Assembly: GCA_964501275.1 (NCBI GenBank)
Contig: CAZCSP010000009.1
Location: 76,891-140,890, forward strand
Direction of reading: 5' to 3'
DNA length: 64,000 nucleotides
Source: 55-13 sp964501275
GTDB lineage: Bacteria; Armatimonadota; Fimbriimonadia; Fimbriimonadales; Fimbriimonadaceae
Shown: piece after piece, positions 16,671 through 24,409 of the stretch
How the letters are laid out: each line of letters begins with the position of its first letter
Position numbering within the stretch: the stretch's first letter is position 1
The notes under the pieces: generated by a model
Database searches by the model: none
What the model was told of the DNA's origin: nothing
The model's input: only the letters and a program-made list of their open reading frames with translations
Made by a program: the position numbers and the translations under genes

Positions 16671-17040
16671 AGAAGTACCAACAAAAACTACACCTGCACC
16701 GTTTCCGCCTCTTCCAACATTACCGCCCATAGGTAGGCGCCGCCCCCAGGGTCCGCAAAGGCAACCCGACCGAGGTGTATTCGTCCGCTCGATCCGTCTG
16801 CCGCTTTCCGGCCTGAACGGCCGCTCGAAGGCCAGACTGAACAGCCAGGTCCTTAGACTCGCGACAATCAATCGGCTTCGGTTAAGCAGCATAGAGCTCG
16901 CTCGGGATGACGGGCATCCCGCAGAAAAGTAGTTGGCTATTATGAAAAGGCGCCCCTGGACCTTTCTTTCCCTCATTCCTTAACTCCCTTCATCCCTACC
17001 TCCCCTTGCCATTCGTATCAAATGCTACTAATATAGAAGC
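16671..17040. other. Intergenic region (370 nt) with the TrmB-like promoter at its right end
   Basis: No convincing gene. A CTTTCCCTCATTCCTT-type stretch at about 16961-16985 resembles wording at 51316-51372. The right end holds a strong promoter (17006-17034). The rest is unremarkable. Confidence 0.45.
17006..17034 (+). promoter_or_regulatory. Promoter of the TrmB-like gene, predicted leaderless
   Basis: TTGCCA (17006-17011), 17-nt spacer, TAATAT (17029-17034). Only 6 nt (AGAAGC) separate the -10 box from the ATG at 17041, so transcription should begin at or next to the start codon. Confidence 0.75.
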
Positions 17041-17820
17041 ATGGCGATTGCGGAATCTTTGGTGCCCTTTGGGTTTACGGCTTTGGAGTCGGAGATTTAT
17101 GTTTTTCTCCTCAAGCTCTCCCCAGCGACGGGCTACCGCGTGGCCCAGGGGATCAACAAGCCGGCGGCGAACACCTACAAGGCGATCCAGACTTTGCAGG
17201 CGAAGGGAGCGATCTTGGTGGAGGAGGGGCCGAGTCGGCTGTGCCGGGCCGTTCCGCTGGAGGAGCTGATGAACCGGCTCCAGAAAGACTTTGAGCAGCG
17301 GCGCAAGAGCGCGGAGAAGCAACTGAAGTCGGTGGGAAAGCCGACCGAGGACAACCGAATCTACCAACTCCTCTCCCGTGACCAAATCCTGAGTCGAGCG
17401 CGGGAGATGTTCGCGACGGCGAAAAATGCGGTTCTCTTCAAGATGCCAGGAGAGGCGATCCGGTCTATCGAGGGGGATATCGAGAAGGGAGCGCAGCGCG
17501 GGGTGGTGGTGCAGGGGGTTTCGAACGAACCGTTGGGGATCGATGGGGTGGAAGTCGCCTCATTGCCAGGCGAAACTCCTGAAGCGATCATAGTGGTATC
17601 CGATGCCGATGAAGTTTTGGTGGGGCTGGTTGGGCCAGATGGCGGGTCGGAGGCGATCTGGACTCGGAACCCTGCGCAGGCCAAAATTGCCCACGCCGGA
17701 CTCTCTGCCGAATTCGCCCTTGCCCAAGTCAGCGCCATGCTGGCGGCCGATGAAAAGCGGGGGCGGATGGCGCGGGCGATTGAGAACAGGCCTCGGATTC
17801 CCCAAGGTCTCGGGCCCTAG
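17041..17820 (+). CDS. TrmB-family transcriptional regulator
   Basis: A 259-residue protein with an N-terminal winged helix (residues about 5-75: FGFTALESEIYVFLLKLSPA, GYRVAQGINKPAANTYKAIQ, LQAKGAILVEEG), the arrangement of TrmB/sugar-specific regulators. A coiled-coil linker (residues about 80-100) leads to a phospholipase-D-like effector domain (YQLLSRDQILSRAREMFATA and following), which in relatives senses sugars. It lies 33 nt upstream of der but probably controls something else, such as the nearby GH29 gene (an inference). The strong promoter ends 6 nt before the ATG. Confidence 0.88.
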   Translation: MAIAESLVPFGFTALESEIYVFLLKLSPATGYRVAQGINKPAANTYKAIQTLQAKGAILVEEGPSRLCRAVPLEELMNRLQKDFEQRRKSAEKQLKSVGKPTEDNRIYQLLSRDQILSRAREMFATAKNAVLFKMPGEAIRSIEGDIEKGAQRGVVVQGVSNEPLGIDGVEVASLPGETPEAIIVVSDADEVLVGLVGPDGGSEAIWTRNPAQAKIAHAGLSAEFALAQVSAMLAADEKRGRMARAIENRPRIPQGLGP

Positions 17821-17853
17821 GGCGTTGGTCGGGTACCTTAACGCCACTTCCCC

Positions 17854-19203
17854 ATGCGATCAAAACTGCCCGTCGTCGTCATTGTAGGTCGCCCGAACGT
17901 CGGGAAGAGCACCCTGTTCAACCGGGTCATCAAGAAGCGGGTGGCGGTGGTGGAAGACACGCCGGGGATCACTCGCGATCGCCTCTATGCCGAGGCCGAG
18001 TGGAACGGTAAGCCGTTTACCATCGTGGACACGGGCGGCATCGTTTTCCAGGAGGAAGATCCGCTGGCCGAGCAGATTCGGATTCAGGCGAACGTGGCTC
18101 TGGAAGAGGCGGACGTGATCGTGTTTCTCGCTGATGTCACCTCAGGCGTCAACCCCGACGACCGGGACTTGGCGAATCGGCTTCGGGGGGTGAAGACGCC
18201 GATCTTTGTGGTGGTGAACAAAGCCGACCATCCTGGGCGGGACTTGGATGCGAGCGAATTCTATGCCCTGGGCCTGGGCGAGGTGCGGCCGGTCTCGGGG
18301 CTCCATGGGCGCGGCGTGGCCGACCTTTTGGATGAGATCGTGGCGGAACTCCCTGCCGCCACACCCATCGACGCCGACGAGCGCGAGGAGATTCGGATTG
18401 CCATCGTGGGACGGCCCAATGTGGGCAAGTCGTCGCTGGTCAACGCCTTCACCGGCGAGCAGCGGATGATCGTGTCGGACATCGCGGGGACCACGCGAGA
18501 CGCTATCGACACCACTCTGGAATACCGAGAGGAGAAGTTCCGGCTGATCGACACAGCGGGCATCCGGCGTCGCGGAAAGATTCAGGGGACGGTCGAATAC
18601 TACATGGTCAACCGGGCGCAGAAGGCAATCGAGCGAAGCGACTGCGCGATGGTGGTGGTCGACGGGAGCGAGGGGCTGACCGACGGCGACAAGCGCATCG
18701 CCAAACTCGCCTTTGATCAGGGCAAGGCCTGCGTCTTTGCGATCAACAAGTGGGACACCCAAGAGCCGCCGGACGGCTATCCTCGCAAGAAGTCGCCGGA
18801 GAAGAAGGAGATGATCCAGATCATCCACAACGAACTCCCCGAGTTGTCCTATGCCAAGATCGCCTTTACCAGCGCGACCGAGAGCGCGGGGTTGGAGCCC
18901 GTGTTGGACGCGGCGATTCAGGCGGTGGAAAACTACTCGTTCCGGCTATCTACGGGCCAGTTGAACCGGTTGATTCAGGATGCACTCTTCTCCCGTCCCT
19001 ACACGTCGAAGGGCAAGGCGCTGAAGATTTACTACTCCACCCAAGTCTCCACCCGGCCCCCCACCTTCGCCCTCTTCTGCAACGACCCCGACCTGATGCA
19101 CTTCTCTTACGAGCGGTATCTGATCAACAAGATTCGAGAGCAGTATCCCCTGGAGGGAACCCCAATCAAGATCGTCGCGCGACATAGCCACAAGCGGGAG
19201 TAG
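17854..19203 (+). CDS. der: Ribosome-biogenesis GTPase Der (EngA)
   Basis: Der is an essential tandem-domain GTPase that assists 50S ribosomal subunit assembly. The 449-residue protein has two GTP-binding domains: G1 GRPNVGKSTLF near residue 11, with DTPG and NKAD; and a second G1 GRPNVGKSSLV near 187, with DTAGIRRRGK and NKWD near 295. A C-terminal KH-like domain follows (STGQLNRLIQDAL onward) and ends in basic residues, as usual. Start is ATG 17854, 33 nt after the TrmB-like stop. Confidence 0.97.
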   Translation: MRSKLPVVVIVGRPNVGKSTLFNRVIKKRVAVVEDTPGITRDRLYAEAEWNGKPFTIVDTGGIVFQEEDPLAEQIRIQANVALEEADVIVFLADVTSGVNPDDRDLANRLRGVKTPIFVVVNKADHPGRDLDASEFYALGLGEVRPVSGLHGRGVADLLDEIVAELPAATPIDADEREEIRIAIVGRPNVGKSSLVNAFTGEQRMIVSDIAGTTRDAIDTTLEYREEKFRLIDTAGIRRRGKIQGTVEYYMVNRAQKAIERSDCAMVVVDGSEGLTDGDKRIAKLAFDQGKACVFAINKWDTQEPPDGYPRKKSPEKKEMIQIIHNELPELSYAKIAFTSATESAGLEPVLDAAIQAVENYSFRLSTGQLNRLIQDALFSRPYTSKGKALKIYYSTQVSTRPPTFALFCNDPDLMHFSYERYLINKIREQYPLEGTPIKIVARHSHKRE

Positions 19204-19356
19204 CACAGGCGTCCCGCCCATGGTTTCCTTGACCGTCCCGGTCGAGTTCGGCGTAACTGGCCACAAACGATGGCTCCGTCAACATATCCGAGCTTCGTGC
19301 CTTGGTGTCCGGTACCTTGTTTTGCCATTACAGTCACTCTGCTTGGACAAGCGTTG

Positions 19357-19374
19357 GCCGATCTGGAGATCGGC
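19357..19374. repeat. Short palindrome GCCGATCT-GG-AGATCGGC
   Basis: Perfect 8-bp arms around GG, 38 nt before the GH29 start. The same core with one changed base occurs at 27199-27216, 74 nt before the RND adaptor start. It could be an operator or a member of the palindromic repeat family. Confidence 0.7.
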
Positions 19375-19396
19375 GGTCCATTGGTCTGTAGGCAAG

Positions 19397-19402
19397 TAAA
19401 AT
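19397..19402 (+). promoter_or_regulatory. Possible -10 of the GH29 gene
   Basis: TAAAAT, 10 nt before the ATG at 19413. No clear -35 at 17 nt; the GCCGATCT palindrome lies just upstream (19357-19374). Confidence 0.35.
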
Positions 19403-19412
19403 CCTTGGCGAC

Positions 19413-20687
19413 ATGATGCAGGATTGGTTTCTGGATGCGAAGCTGGGGATTTTTGTTCACTATGGGATCTACGCAGTTGAGGGGATTGACGAGTCTTGGG
19501 CGTTCTATAACGGCAAGATCGGCTATGACGACTACATGGCCCAGATGAAGGGCTTCACCGCCTCCAAGTACGCCCCCGAGGCCTGGGCGGACCTTTTCAA
19601 GAGAGCGGGGGCAAAGTACGCCGTCCTCACTACCAAGCATCACGACGGCTTCGCCTTGTGGGACACAAAAGAGAGCGATCTGAGCGCCATCCACACCCCC
19701 GCGGGGCGGGACCTCATCACTCCTTATGTGGATGCCCTCCGCAACCACGATCTGCGCGTTGGCTTTTACTTTTCCCAACTCGACTGGAGCCATCCCGACT
19801 ACGCAACCGTCCGACCCGAGCGTCACCGAGATGACCCGGACGAGAACCTCAACTCCTTCGGATACGCACGCAAGGACCACGAGGACCCCACCCGCTGGGA
19901 GAACTTTCTCAAGTTCCATCGAGCGCAGCTAAAAGAACTCTGCACCGAATTCGGCAAAATCGACCTGCTGTGGTTCGACGGGGACTGGGAGCGAGATGAG
20001 CGGCAGTTCCGCATGAAGGAGTTGAGAGATGAACTCCACTCCATGCAGCCCGAGGTTGTTATTAACTCGCGGATGCTCGGTTACGGAGACTACGCAACCC
20101 CTGAGCAGGGCCAGCCTGTGATCTCTCCTGAAGGGCCGTGGGAGTTCTGCGTCACCATCAACGACTCCTGGGGCTACCAAGGGAAGGATACGAACCACAA
20201 ATCGACCCGTCAAATCGTCCGCATATGCGCCGAGTGCTTTGGCCTGGGCGGCAATGTGCTTCTGGACGTCGGGCCTTATGAAGACGGCTCCCTGCAGCCG
20301 GAACAGGTGGATCGCCTGGAAGGTTTGGGACGGTGGATGCATCGGCACGCAGAGGCGATCTACGGCTCCGTCGCTGGCCTCCCGGCGGGTTTGTTTAATG
20401 GGCCAAGTACACAATCCAAGGACGGCAAGACCCTGTTCCTCTTCTTCTTCGATCAGCCGCTCGACCAGGTCGTGGTACGGGGGCTCAAGGGCAAAGTGGA
20501 GCGGGCATCGGTTATCGGGTCCGGCAAAGAGTTAAGCCAAAGGAGGATAGGCAGCGCCGATTGGAGCGACATACCTGGCAACCTCTATATCGACTTTCCG
20601 GCCTCGGAGATCGACCCCGACTGCACGGTGGTTAAGTTGGAATTCGCCGAACCGTTCTCCACATCCTTGAGCCCGGGGCGGAGCTAG
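19413..20687 (+). CDS. Alpha-L-fucosidase, glycoside hydrolase family 29
   Basis: A 424-residue TIM-barrel glycosidase with GH29 features: DWFLDAKLGIFVHYGIYAV near the start, YAVLTTKHHDGFALWDT near residue 70, and EFGKIDLLWFDGDWE near 185, whose Asp after WF is the family's catalytic nucleophile. It removes terminal alpha-linked fucose with retention. No signal peptide is visible, so the substrate is probably oligosaccharide brought into the cell. A C-terminal beta domain starts near residue 320. Two adjacent ATGs (19413, 19416) are possible. It is convergent with the MCP gene across a hairpin. Confidence 0.93.
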   Translation: MMQDWFLDAKLGIFVHYGIYAVEGIDESWAFYNGKIGYDDYMAQMKGFTASKYAPEAWADLFKRAGAKYAVLTTKHHDGFALWDTKESDLSAIHTPAGRDLITPYVDALRNHDLRVGFYFSQLDWSHPDYATVRPERHRDDPDENLNSFGYARKDHEDPTRWENFLKFHRAQLKELCTEFGKIDLLWFDGDWERDERQFRMKELRDELHSMQPEVVINSRMLGYGDYATPEQGQPVISPEGPWEFCVTINDSWGYQGKDTNHKSTRQIVRICAECFGLGGNVLLDVGPYEDGSLQPEQVDRLEGLGRWMHRHAEAIYGSVAGLPAGLFNGPSTQSKDGKTLFLFFFDQPLDQVVVRGLKGKVERASVIGSGKELSQRRIGSADWSDIPGNLYIDFPASEIDPDCTVVKLEFAEPFSTSLSPGRS

Positions 20688-20701
20688 GGCGCTCCTATGG
20701 C

Positions 20702-20736
20702 TTCGTAGGCGGCGTGAATATTGCGCCGCCTACGAA
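20702..20736. terminator. Bidirectional hairpin between the GH29 and MCP genes
   Basis: Perfect 13-bp arms (TTCGTAGGCGGCG at 20702-20714 and its complement at 20724-20736) around 9 nt. It lies between convergent stops at 20687 and 20744. T-tracts are weak, so it could also belong to the GTAGGCGG palindromes (compare 27090-27161). Confidence 0.6.
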
Positions 20737-20743
20737 CGAGTCT

Positions 20744-22672
20744 TTACGCCGCCAGGCGAAGCAACACGTTTTGACCGGTATCTGACCCGGGTCCAACCTT
20801 GAACTGGTTGAGTGACTCATTGAGTTGGTTCATGGTCTCCACCAACTCCTCGCCCGCCGCCCGCAAGTCCGAGACTTGCCTATGCTGGTCGGCGACTGTG
20901 CGCTCCACATCGCGAACGGCAGATCCGTTTTTCAGAGCGAGGTCGGTGGCGGAGGAGAGGGCGAGTTGGGCGTTCTCGGTTCCCGCGCACATCTCTTCGC
21001 TGCTCGCTGCACTTTCTTCCGCCGCTGCCGCGATCTTTTCGATTTCGAAAGAGGTCTCCTGCACCAGGGCCTGGATGCCGCTGGCGCGCTCCGCCGTGGC
21101 CTTGGCGAGAGAAGCGATGTTCTGGACCGAAGTCACAATCGCCTCCACGCTCTGGAAGGCGTCGTCTGATAGCTTCGCGCCATGGTCGACGGCCTGGCCG
21201 GTCGTCTCGATGACTCGGGTCACGGCTTCGGTTCGAGCCTGGGTCTGGGCGATGATCGATTGGATTTCGTTGGTCGCCGAAGCGCTGCGCTCCGCCAATT
21301 TGCGAACCTCGTCGGCAACCACCGCGAAGCCTCGGCCATGCTCGCCGGCACGGGCGGCCTCGATGGCGGCATTCAGGGCCAGAAGGTTGGTCTGCTGGGC
21401 GATCTCTTCGATGGTGCTGACGATATTGCCGATGGTGGCCGACATCTCGGCGAGGGAGGCGACTTCTTTGGCCGCGCCCGCCATCTCCGACTTGATAGTG
21501 ACCAAGGCTTCCTGCGAATTCTGGAGCAGCTCGCCGCTTCGCAGGCTGGACTCGGCCGCCTGGGCCGCTGCTTCGTCAACAGAGTGGATCTGGTCGACAA
21601 CCTCGCTGCTTCCCGAGGCGACGCTATGAACCTGCTCAGCGCCGCGTGATGCGGCGTGGGCGGTCTGCTCAGCGCTCCGGGCCACTTCATGGGCGCCCTG
21701 CAGAACATCTTTCAAACTGGTGTCCGCGCTCTCCAGCACTTCGTTGCCCTGCTGGGTGTTGTGGCCAACGGTCTGGGCCAGCGAATTCACCGACTCCATG
21801 CCTCGGGCCGTGCTGTCTGCACCTTGGGCGATGCGGTCGCTGACTTGACGGGCGGTCTCTAGCGCAGACTTTGACTGCAAGACAAGATTGGAAATCTTGG
21901 CGACACTTATGTTGAATGTCGCAGCCATGTCGCCGCACTCGTCCTTCGAGGAGACATCGACCTTTGCCGTTAAATCGCCTGCGGAGAGCCGCTCGCAGCC
22001 CACCATCAATTTGCCAATGGAGTGAAGAATGTTCCGGCAAACGCCAAAGGCAACGACAGCGGCTGTAAGCAAAGATCCGACCAAGAGGATCGTCGTAAGG
22101 CCGATGGCCCTTGATGCAGCGGCGTTTGAGTCGTCGGCCAGCTTCTTTCCGTAGGCAATCAGGCCATCCTGGAAAGCCTCAATTTTGGTCTCCAGCTCCG
22201 TCCTCATCGGAAGATACTCTTTCTCAAACAAGTCTTGGGCCGACTTGAGATCCCCCGCTTTCGCCAACCCGATAATCTTGTTCTCCATCGGGTTGCACTT
22301 CTCTTCGTCAAGGACGGACGCCGCGTCGGAGAGCTTGATCAACTCCGTGTTGTTTGGCATTTTCGCGACAAGCTCGGTGCAGTTGTCGAAGTGAGTTCCC
22401 GCCGCCTCGTCGGCCTCAAGTTTGGCCTTGTTATGCGCTTCGTCGCTGGTCAGGATGAAGTTCAATGTCGCCATCGCCATCGACTTTGAATTTGCCGATG
22501 CGCTGGCGGCTTCGTCGATAGCCTTGCGAGAAGTCGCGATCAAACCCTCATTCTGCGATCGGTAGCTGCCAAATGCTCCTCTTACCGCCAAAAACGAGAT
22601 GGTCGATCCTACAATGACAAGACCAAAGGCGATGCCTAACTTACCGCCAATACTGTTTATTCGAAATTTCAT
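20744..22672 (-). CDS. Methyl-accepting chemotaxis protein
   Basis: A 642-residue transmembrane receptor. TM1 is at about residues 10-30, a four-helix periplasmic sensor at about 35-185 (4HB_MCP-like), TM2 at about 190-212, then HAMP to about 265. The cytoplasmic signalling coiled coil has the conserved hairpin tip EEIAQQTNLLALNAAIEAAR near residue 420, followed by AGEHGRGFAVVADEVRKLAE. It would signal to CheA/CheW, which are not encoded here. The che operon lies 20 kb away. AGAGGATAGAAATG carries the ribosome site, almost identical to that of the beta-barrel-type gene at 23847. Confidence 0.95.
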   Translation of the reverse strand: MKFRINSIGGKLGIAFGLVIVGSTISFLAVRGAFGSYRSQNEGLIATSRKAIDEAASASANSKSMAMATLNFILTSDEAHNKAKLEADEAAGTHFDNCTELVAKMPNNTELIKLSDAASVLDEEKCNPMENKIIGLAKAGDLKSAQDLFEKEYLPMRTELETKIEAFQDGLIAYGKKLADDSNAAASRAIGLTTILLVGSLLTAAVVAFGVCRNILHSIGKLMVGCERLSAGDLTAKVDVSSKDECGDMAATFNISVAKISNLVLQSKSALETARQVSDRIAQGADSTARGMESVNSLAQTVGHNTQQGNEVLESADTSLKDVLQGAHEVARSAEQTAHAASRGAEQVHSVASGSSEVVDQIHSVDEAAAQAAESSLRSGELLQNSQEALVTIKSEMAGAAKEVASLAEMSATIGNIVSTIEEIAQQTNLLALNAAIEAARAGEHGRGFAVVADEVRKLAERSASATNEIQSIIAQTQARTEAVTRVIETTGQAVDHGAKLSDDAFQSVEAIVTSVQNIASLAKATAERASGIQALVQETSFEIEKIAAAAEESAASSEEMCAGTENAQLALSSATDLALKNGSAVRDVERTVADQHRQVSDLRAAGEELVETMNQLNESLNQFKVGPGSDTGQNVLLRLAA

Positions 22673-22795
22673 TTCTATCCTCTAGCCCGTGCAAAATTAT
22701 CGGAAACCCTCGGTCAAGGTCCCACCCCATAATTGCGATCTGGGGCGCAAGACTGCCCCCGTATCCGCATTTGTATGGGTTTCTCGGTGAGACCG

Positions 22796-22825
22796 TTGGC
22801 ATTGGCCCCGGACCTGCCGTAGGAT
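22796..22825 (+). promoter_or_regulatory. Promoter of the small secreted protein gene
   Basis: TTGGCA (22796-22801), 18-nt spacer, TAGGAT (22820-22825), 9 nt before the ATG at 22835. The 5' leader would be very short. Confidence 0.5.
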
Positions 22826-22834
22826 CGGATAACC

Positions 22835-23101
22835 ATGCTCGTTCTCATCCCCATTCTCACCCTCTCTCTCTCTCAACCGGCAACTGCCGAATACAAGGTC
22901 GTCAGCGTGGATCGCCATGAGGCTTACGCCGGCCGACTTGGGCGCCGCGTCGAGCAGACCCTCATCGCCGAGAAAGACGGCAAGCGATATGAGATCAAAC
23001 TCGGAAGAACCCACACCGCCATCCGCAACTCCACCAAAACCTACTCCGCCGGAGATTCGCTCAAGATCGACTGGGGAATGGTGGTTAGGGAAGCGAACTA
23101 A
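22835..23101 (+). CDS. Small secreted protein, unknown function
   Basis: An 88-residue product with a short signal peptide (residues about 1-18, MLVLIPILTLSLSQPATA) and a 70-residue beta-rich mature part (YKVVSVDRHEAYAGRLGRRV, then TLIAEKDGKRYEIKLG). A sigma70-type promoter directly upstream supports the gene. It is divergent from the MCP gene. No family is recognised. Confidence 0.65.
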   Translation: MLVLIPILTLSLSQPATAEYKVVSVDRHEAYAGRLGRRVEQTLIAEKDGKRYEIKLGRTHTAIRNSTKTYSAGDSLKIDWGMVVREAN

Positions 23102-23103
23102 AC

Positions 23104-23213
23104 GGTGTTAGGCATTAGGCGTTAGGCACTGGGGTGTGATGGAACGATTGCCGAAAACCCCAATGCCCAATGCCCAACGCCTAACACCTAACACCTAACA
23201 CCTAACGCCGCTT
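23104..23213. repeat. Palindromic GTTAGGC/GCCTAAC element
   Basis: Left arm 23104-23134 and right arm 23158-23188 are reverse complements over 31 bp with about five mismatches. The right arm is followed by tandem CCTAACA units up to 23210. It lies between convergent genes. Related wording (GGGCGTTGGGCAT, GGGCATTGGGCG) occurs just before mutS and inside mutS. Confidence 0.85.
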
Positions 23214-23847
23214 ACAGCTTAAACCCGTACCAGAAGCCCACCGTGTACTGGTAGCCTTGGGTTTCCCGGTCAGATGGGATGCCTGCTCCAAGAAACAGGC
23301 TGAGTCCCGGCAGTTGCTTGACGGGAATGTCGAGCGATACCCAACCGTAGGCCCCCGGGCCTGTTACCCACTCCAGCATGCCGGTGCAGTGGCCGAAGAC
23401 CGGAAAGTCGACGCCAACGAAGGCGCGATGCTCGCTGTCCTTCAGATAGCCTGCGTGGATCCGGACGTTCTTGTAGTCGTATCGGCCCGCCACGAACCAG
23501 TCCGCTTCGATTCCGCTGCGCTCGCCCAAGTTCATAGCTCCAGCGCTGACCATATAGTTGTCGCCCTCTAACAGTTTGAACTTGGCGTGGACGGTCTGCC
23601 CCTTCTCAAAGTCGTCGCCATAGGCTACCTCGGCAATGTCGCCGACTCCGACACAGACGTAGCCATAGTGATAAATCTTCTTGTCGATCTTGCTCTCGTT
23701 GCCGTAAGCGTTGTAGCCTATAACGACCTCGCGATGGCCGAGTATGTCGGCAATCGGAATGAGCGCCAAACCGGAAATGCCCGCCTTCGCAAAGCACGCA
23801 CCTGACACCAATGCCAGAGCCACTGGCATTCTAAATCCAATTTTCAT
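23212..23847 (-). CDS. Probable outer-membrane beta-barrel-type protein
   Basis: A 211-residue exported protein: signal peptide about residues 1-22 (MKIGFRMPVALALVSGACFA), then alternating polar and aromatic strands (YDYKNVRIHAGYLKDSEHRA, YQYTVGFWYGFKL). The sequence ends in an aromatic-rich strand, as outer-membrane barrels do. It may be a small porin-like or anchored protein; its role is unknown. The leader ribosome site AGAGGATAAAAATG matches that of the MCP gene. A CCGGG-CAAGA-CCCGG hairpin lies just upstream of it, within about 23862-23877. Confidence 0.65.
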   Translation of the reverse strand: MKIGFRMPVALALVSGACFAKAGISGLALIPIADILGHREVVIGYNAYGNESKIDKKIYHYGYVCVGVGDIAEVAYGDDFEKGQTVHAKFKLLEGDNYMVSAGAMNLGERSGIEADWFVAGRYDYKNVRIHAGYLKDSEHRAFVGVDFPVFGHCTGMLEWVTGPGAYGWVSLDIPVKQLPGLSLFLGAGIPSDRETQGYQYTVGFWYGFKL

Positions 23848-23906
23848 TTTTATCCTCTACCGGGTCTTGCCCGGGCAAAGGAATTCCACAGCCTGTTAAG
23901 AACGCC

Positions 23907-23924
23907 ACCGGTAACGTTGCCGGT
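23907..23924. promoter_or_regulatory. Near-perfect 18-bp palindrome, possible operator
   Basis: ACCGGTAACGTTGCCGGT is symmetric around AACGTT with one mismatched pair. It lies between the divergent genes starting at 23847 (minus) and 23958 (plus), a position suited to a dimeric repressor. Confidence 0.45.
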
Positions 23925-23957
23925 ATGCATTCGCGTAGGCAACAATGGTGATCGAAA

Positions 23958-24308
23958 ATGCCCCACATCCACCTGGAAACCACAGCCGACCTTCCCGAGA
24001 ATGCCTACATCCCGGACATTCTCGCCGCGCTCGTGGACAAGCTCTCGACCTATGAAACGATCCAGTCGGCTTCGATAAAGGCCTATCACCTCTTGAGATC
24101 GAACTGGCAGATGGGCGAAGGCGCCCCTCCCGGCTTCTGCCATTGCACCGTCTCCATCCTCACCGGACGTTCGCTCGGCCTAAGGCAGATGATCGCATCG
24201 GGGATGTACGCCGAGTTGAAAGCCCACTTCGAGGCGTCGCTGGAGAACCAAGAGGTCTCCATCACATTGGAACTGCGCGAGATGGATGCGGAGACTTATA
24301 TGAAGTAG
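23958..24308 (+). CDS. 5-carboxymethyl-2-hydroxymuconate isomerase-like tautomerase
   Basis: A 116-residue tautomerase-superfamily protein resembling CHMI (HpaF): MPHIHLETTADLPENAYIPD with Pro directly after Met, which becomes the catalytic N-terminal proline. The middle IKAYHLLRSNWQMGEGAPPG and C-terminal EVSITLELREMDAETYMK also fit. CHMI works in homoprotocatechuate breakdown, but no other genes of that pathway are nearby, so the substrate is open. It is followed by mutS about 100 nt later, across a repeat-like region. Confidence 0.85.
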   Translation: MPHIHLETTADLPENAYIPDILAALVDKLSTYETIQSASIKAYHLLRSNWQMGEGAPPGFCHCTVSILTGRSLGLRQMIASGMYAELKAHFEASLENQEVSITLELREMDAETYMK

Positions 24309-24396
24309 GGGGCGTTGGGCATGAGGTTTTAGGTTGTGGAAGCAGCTCTCCATCATCTCACCTCACGTCCATCACGCCATCACGAGATCACGTCAA
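24309..24396. repeat. Repeat-like stretch upstream of mutS
   Basis: Contains GGGCGTTGGGCATGAGG, like the elements at 23104-23213 and inside mutS, and TCACCTCACGTCCATCACG-type units like the element inside argJ (48488-48560). Confidence 0.6.
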
Positions 24397-24397
24397 T

Positions 24398-24403
24398 CAT
24401 AAT
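24398..24403 (+). promoter_or_regulatory. Predicted -10 of leaderless mutS
   Basis: CATAAT ends 6 nt (AAACTC) before the GTG at 24410. The -35 region is poor. The same spacing is seen for the TrmB-like gene, ribBA, the 40241 gene and thyX. Confidence 0.5.
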
Positions 24404-24409
24404 AAACTC

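Noticed and set aside
22680..22800. Possible cyclic-di-GMP (GEMM) riboswitch before the MCP gene
   Set aside because: The leader has several stems, but I could not find the conserved GEMM core or its receptor loop; no riboswitch call is justified.
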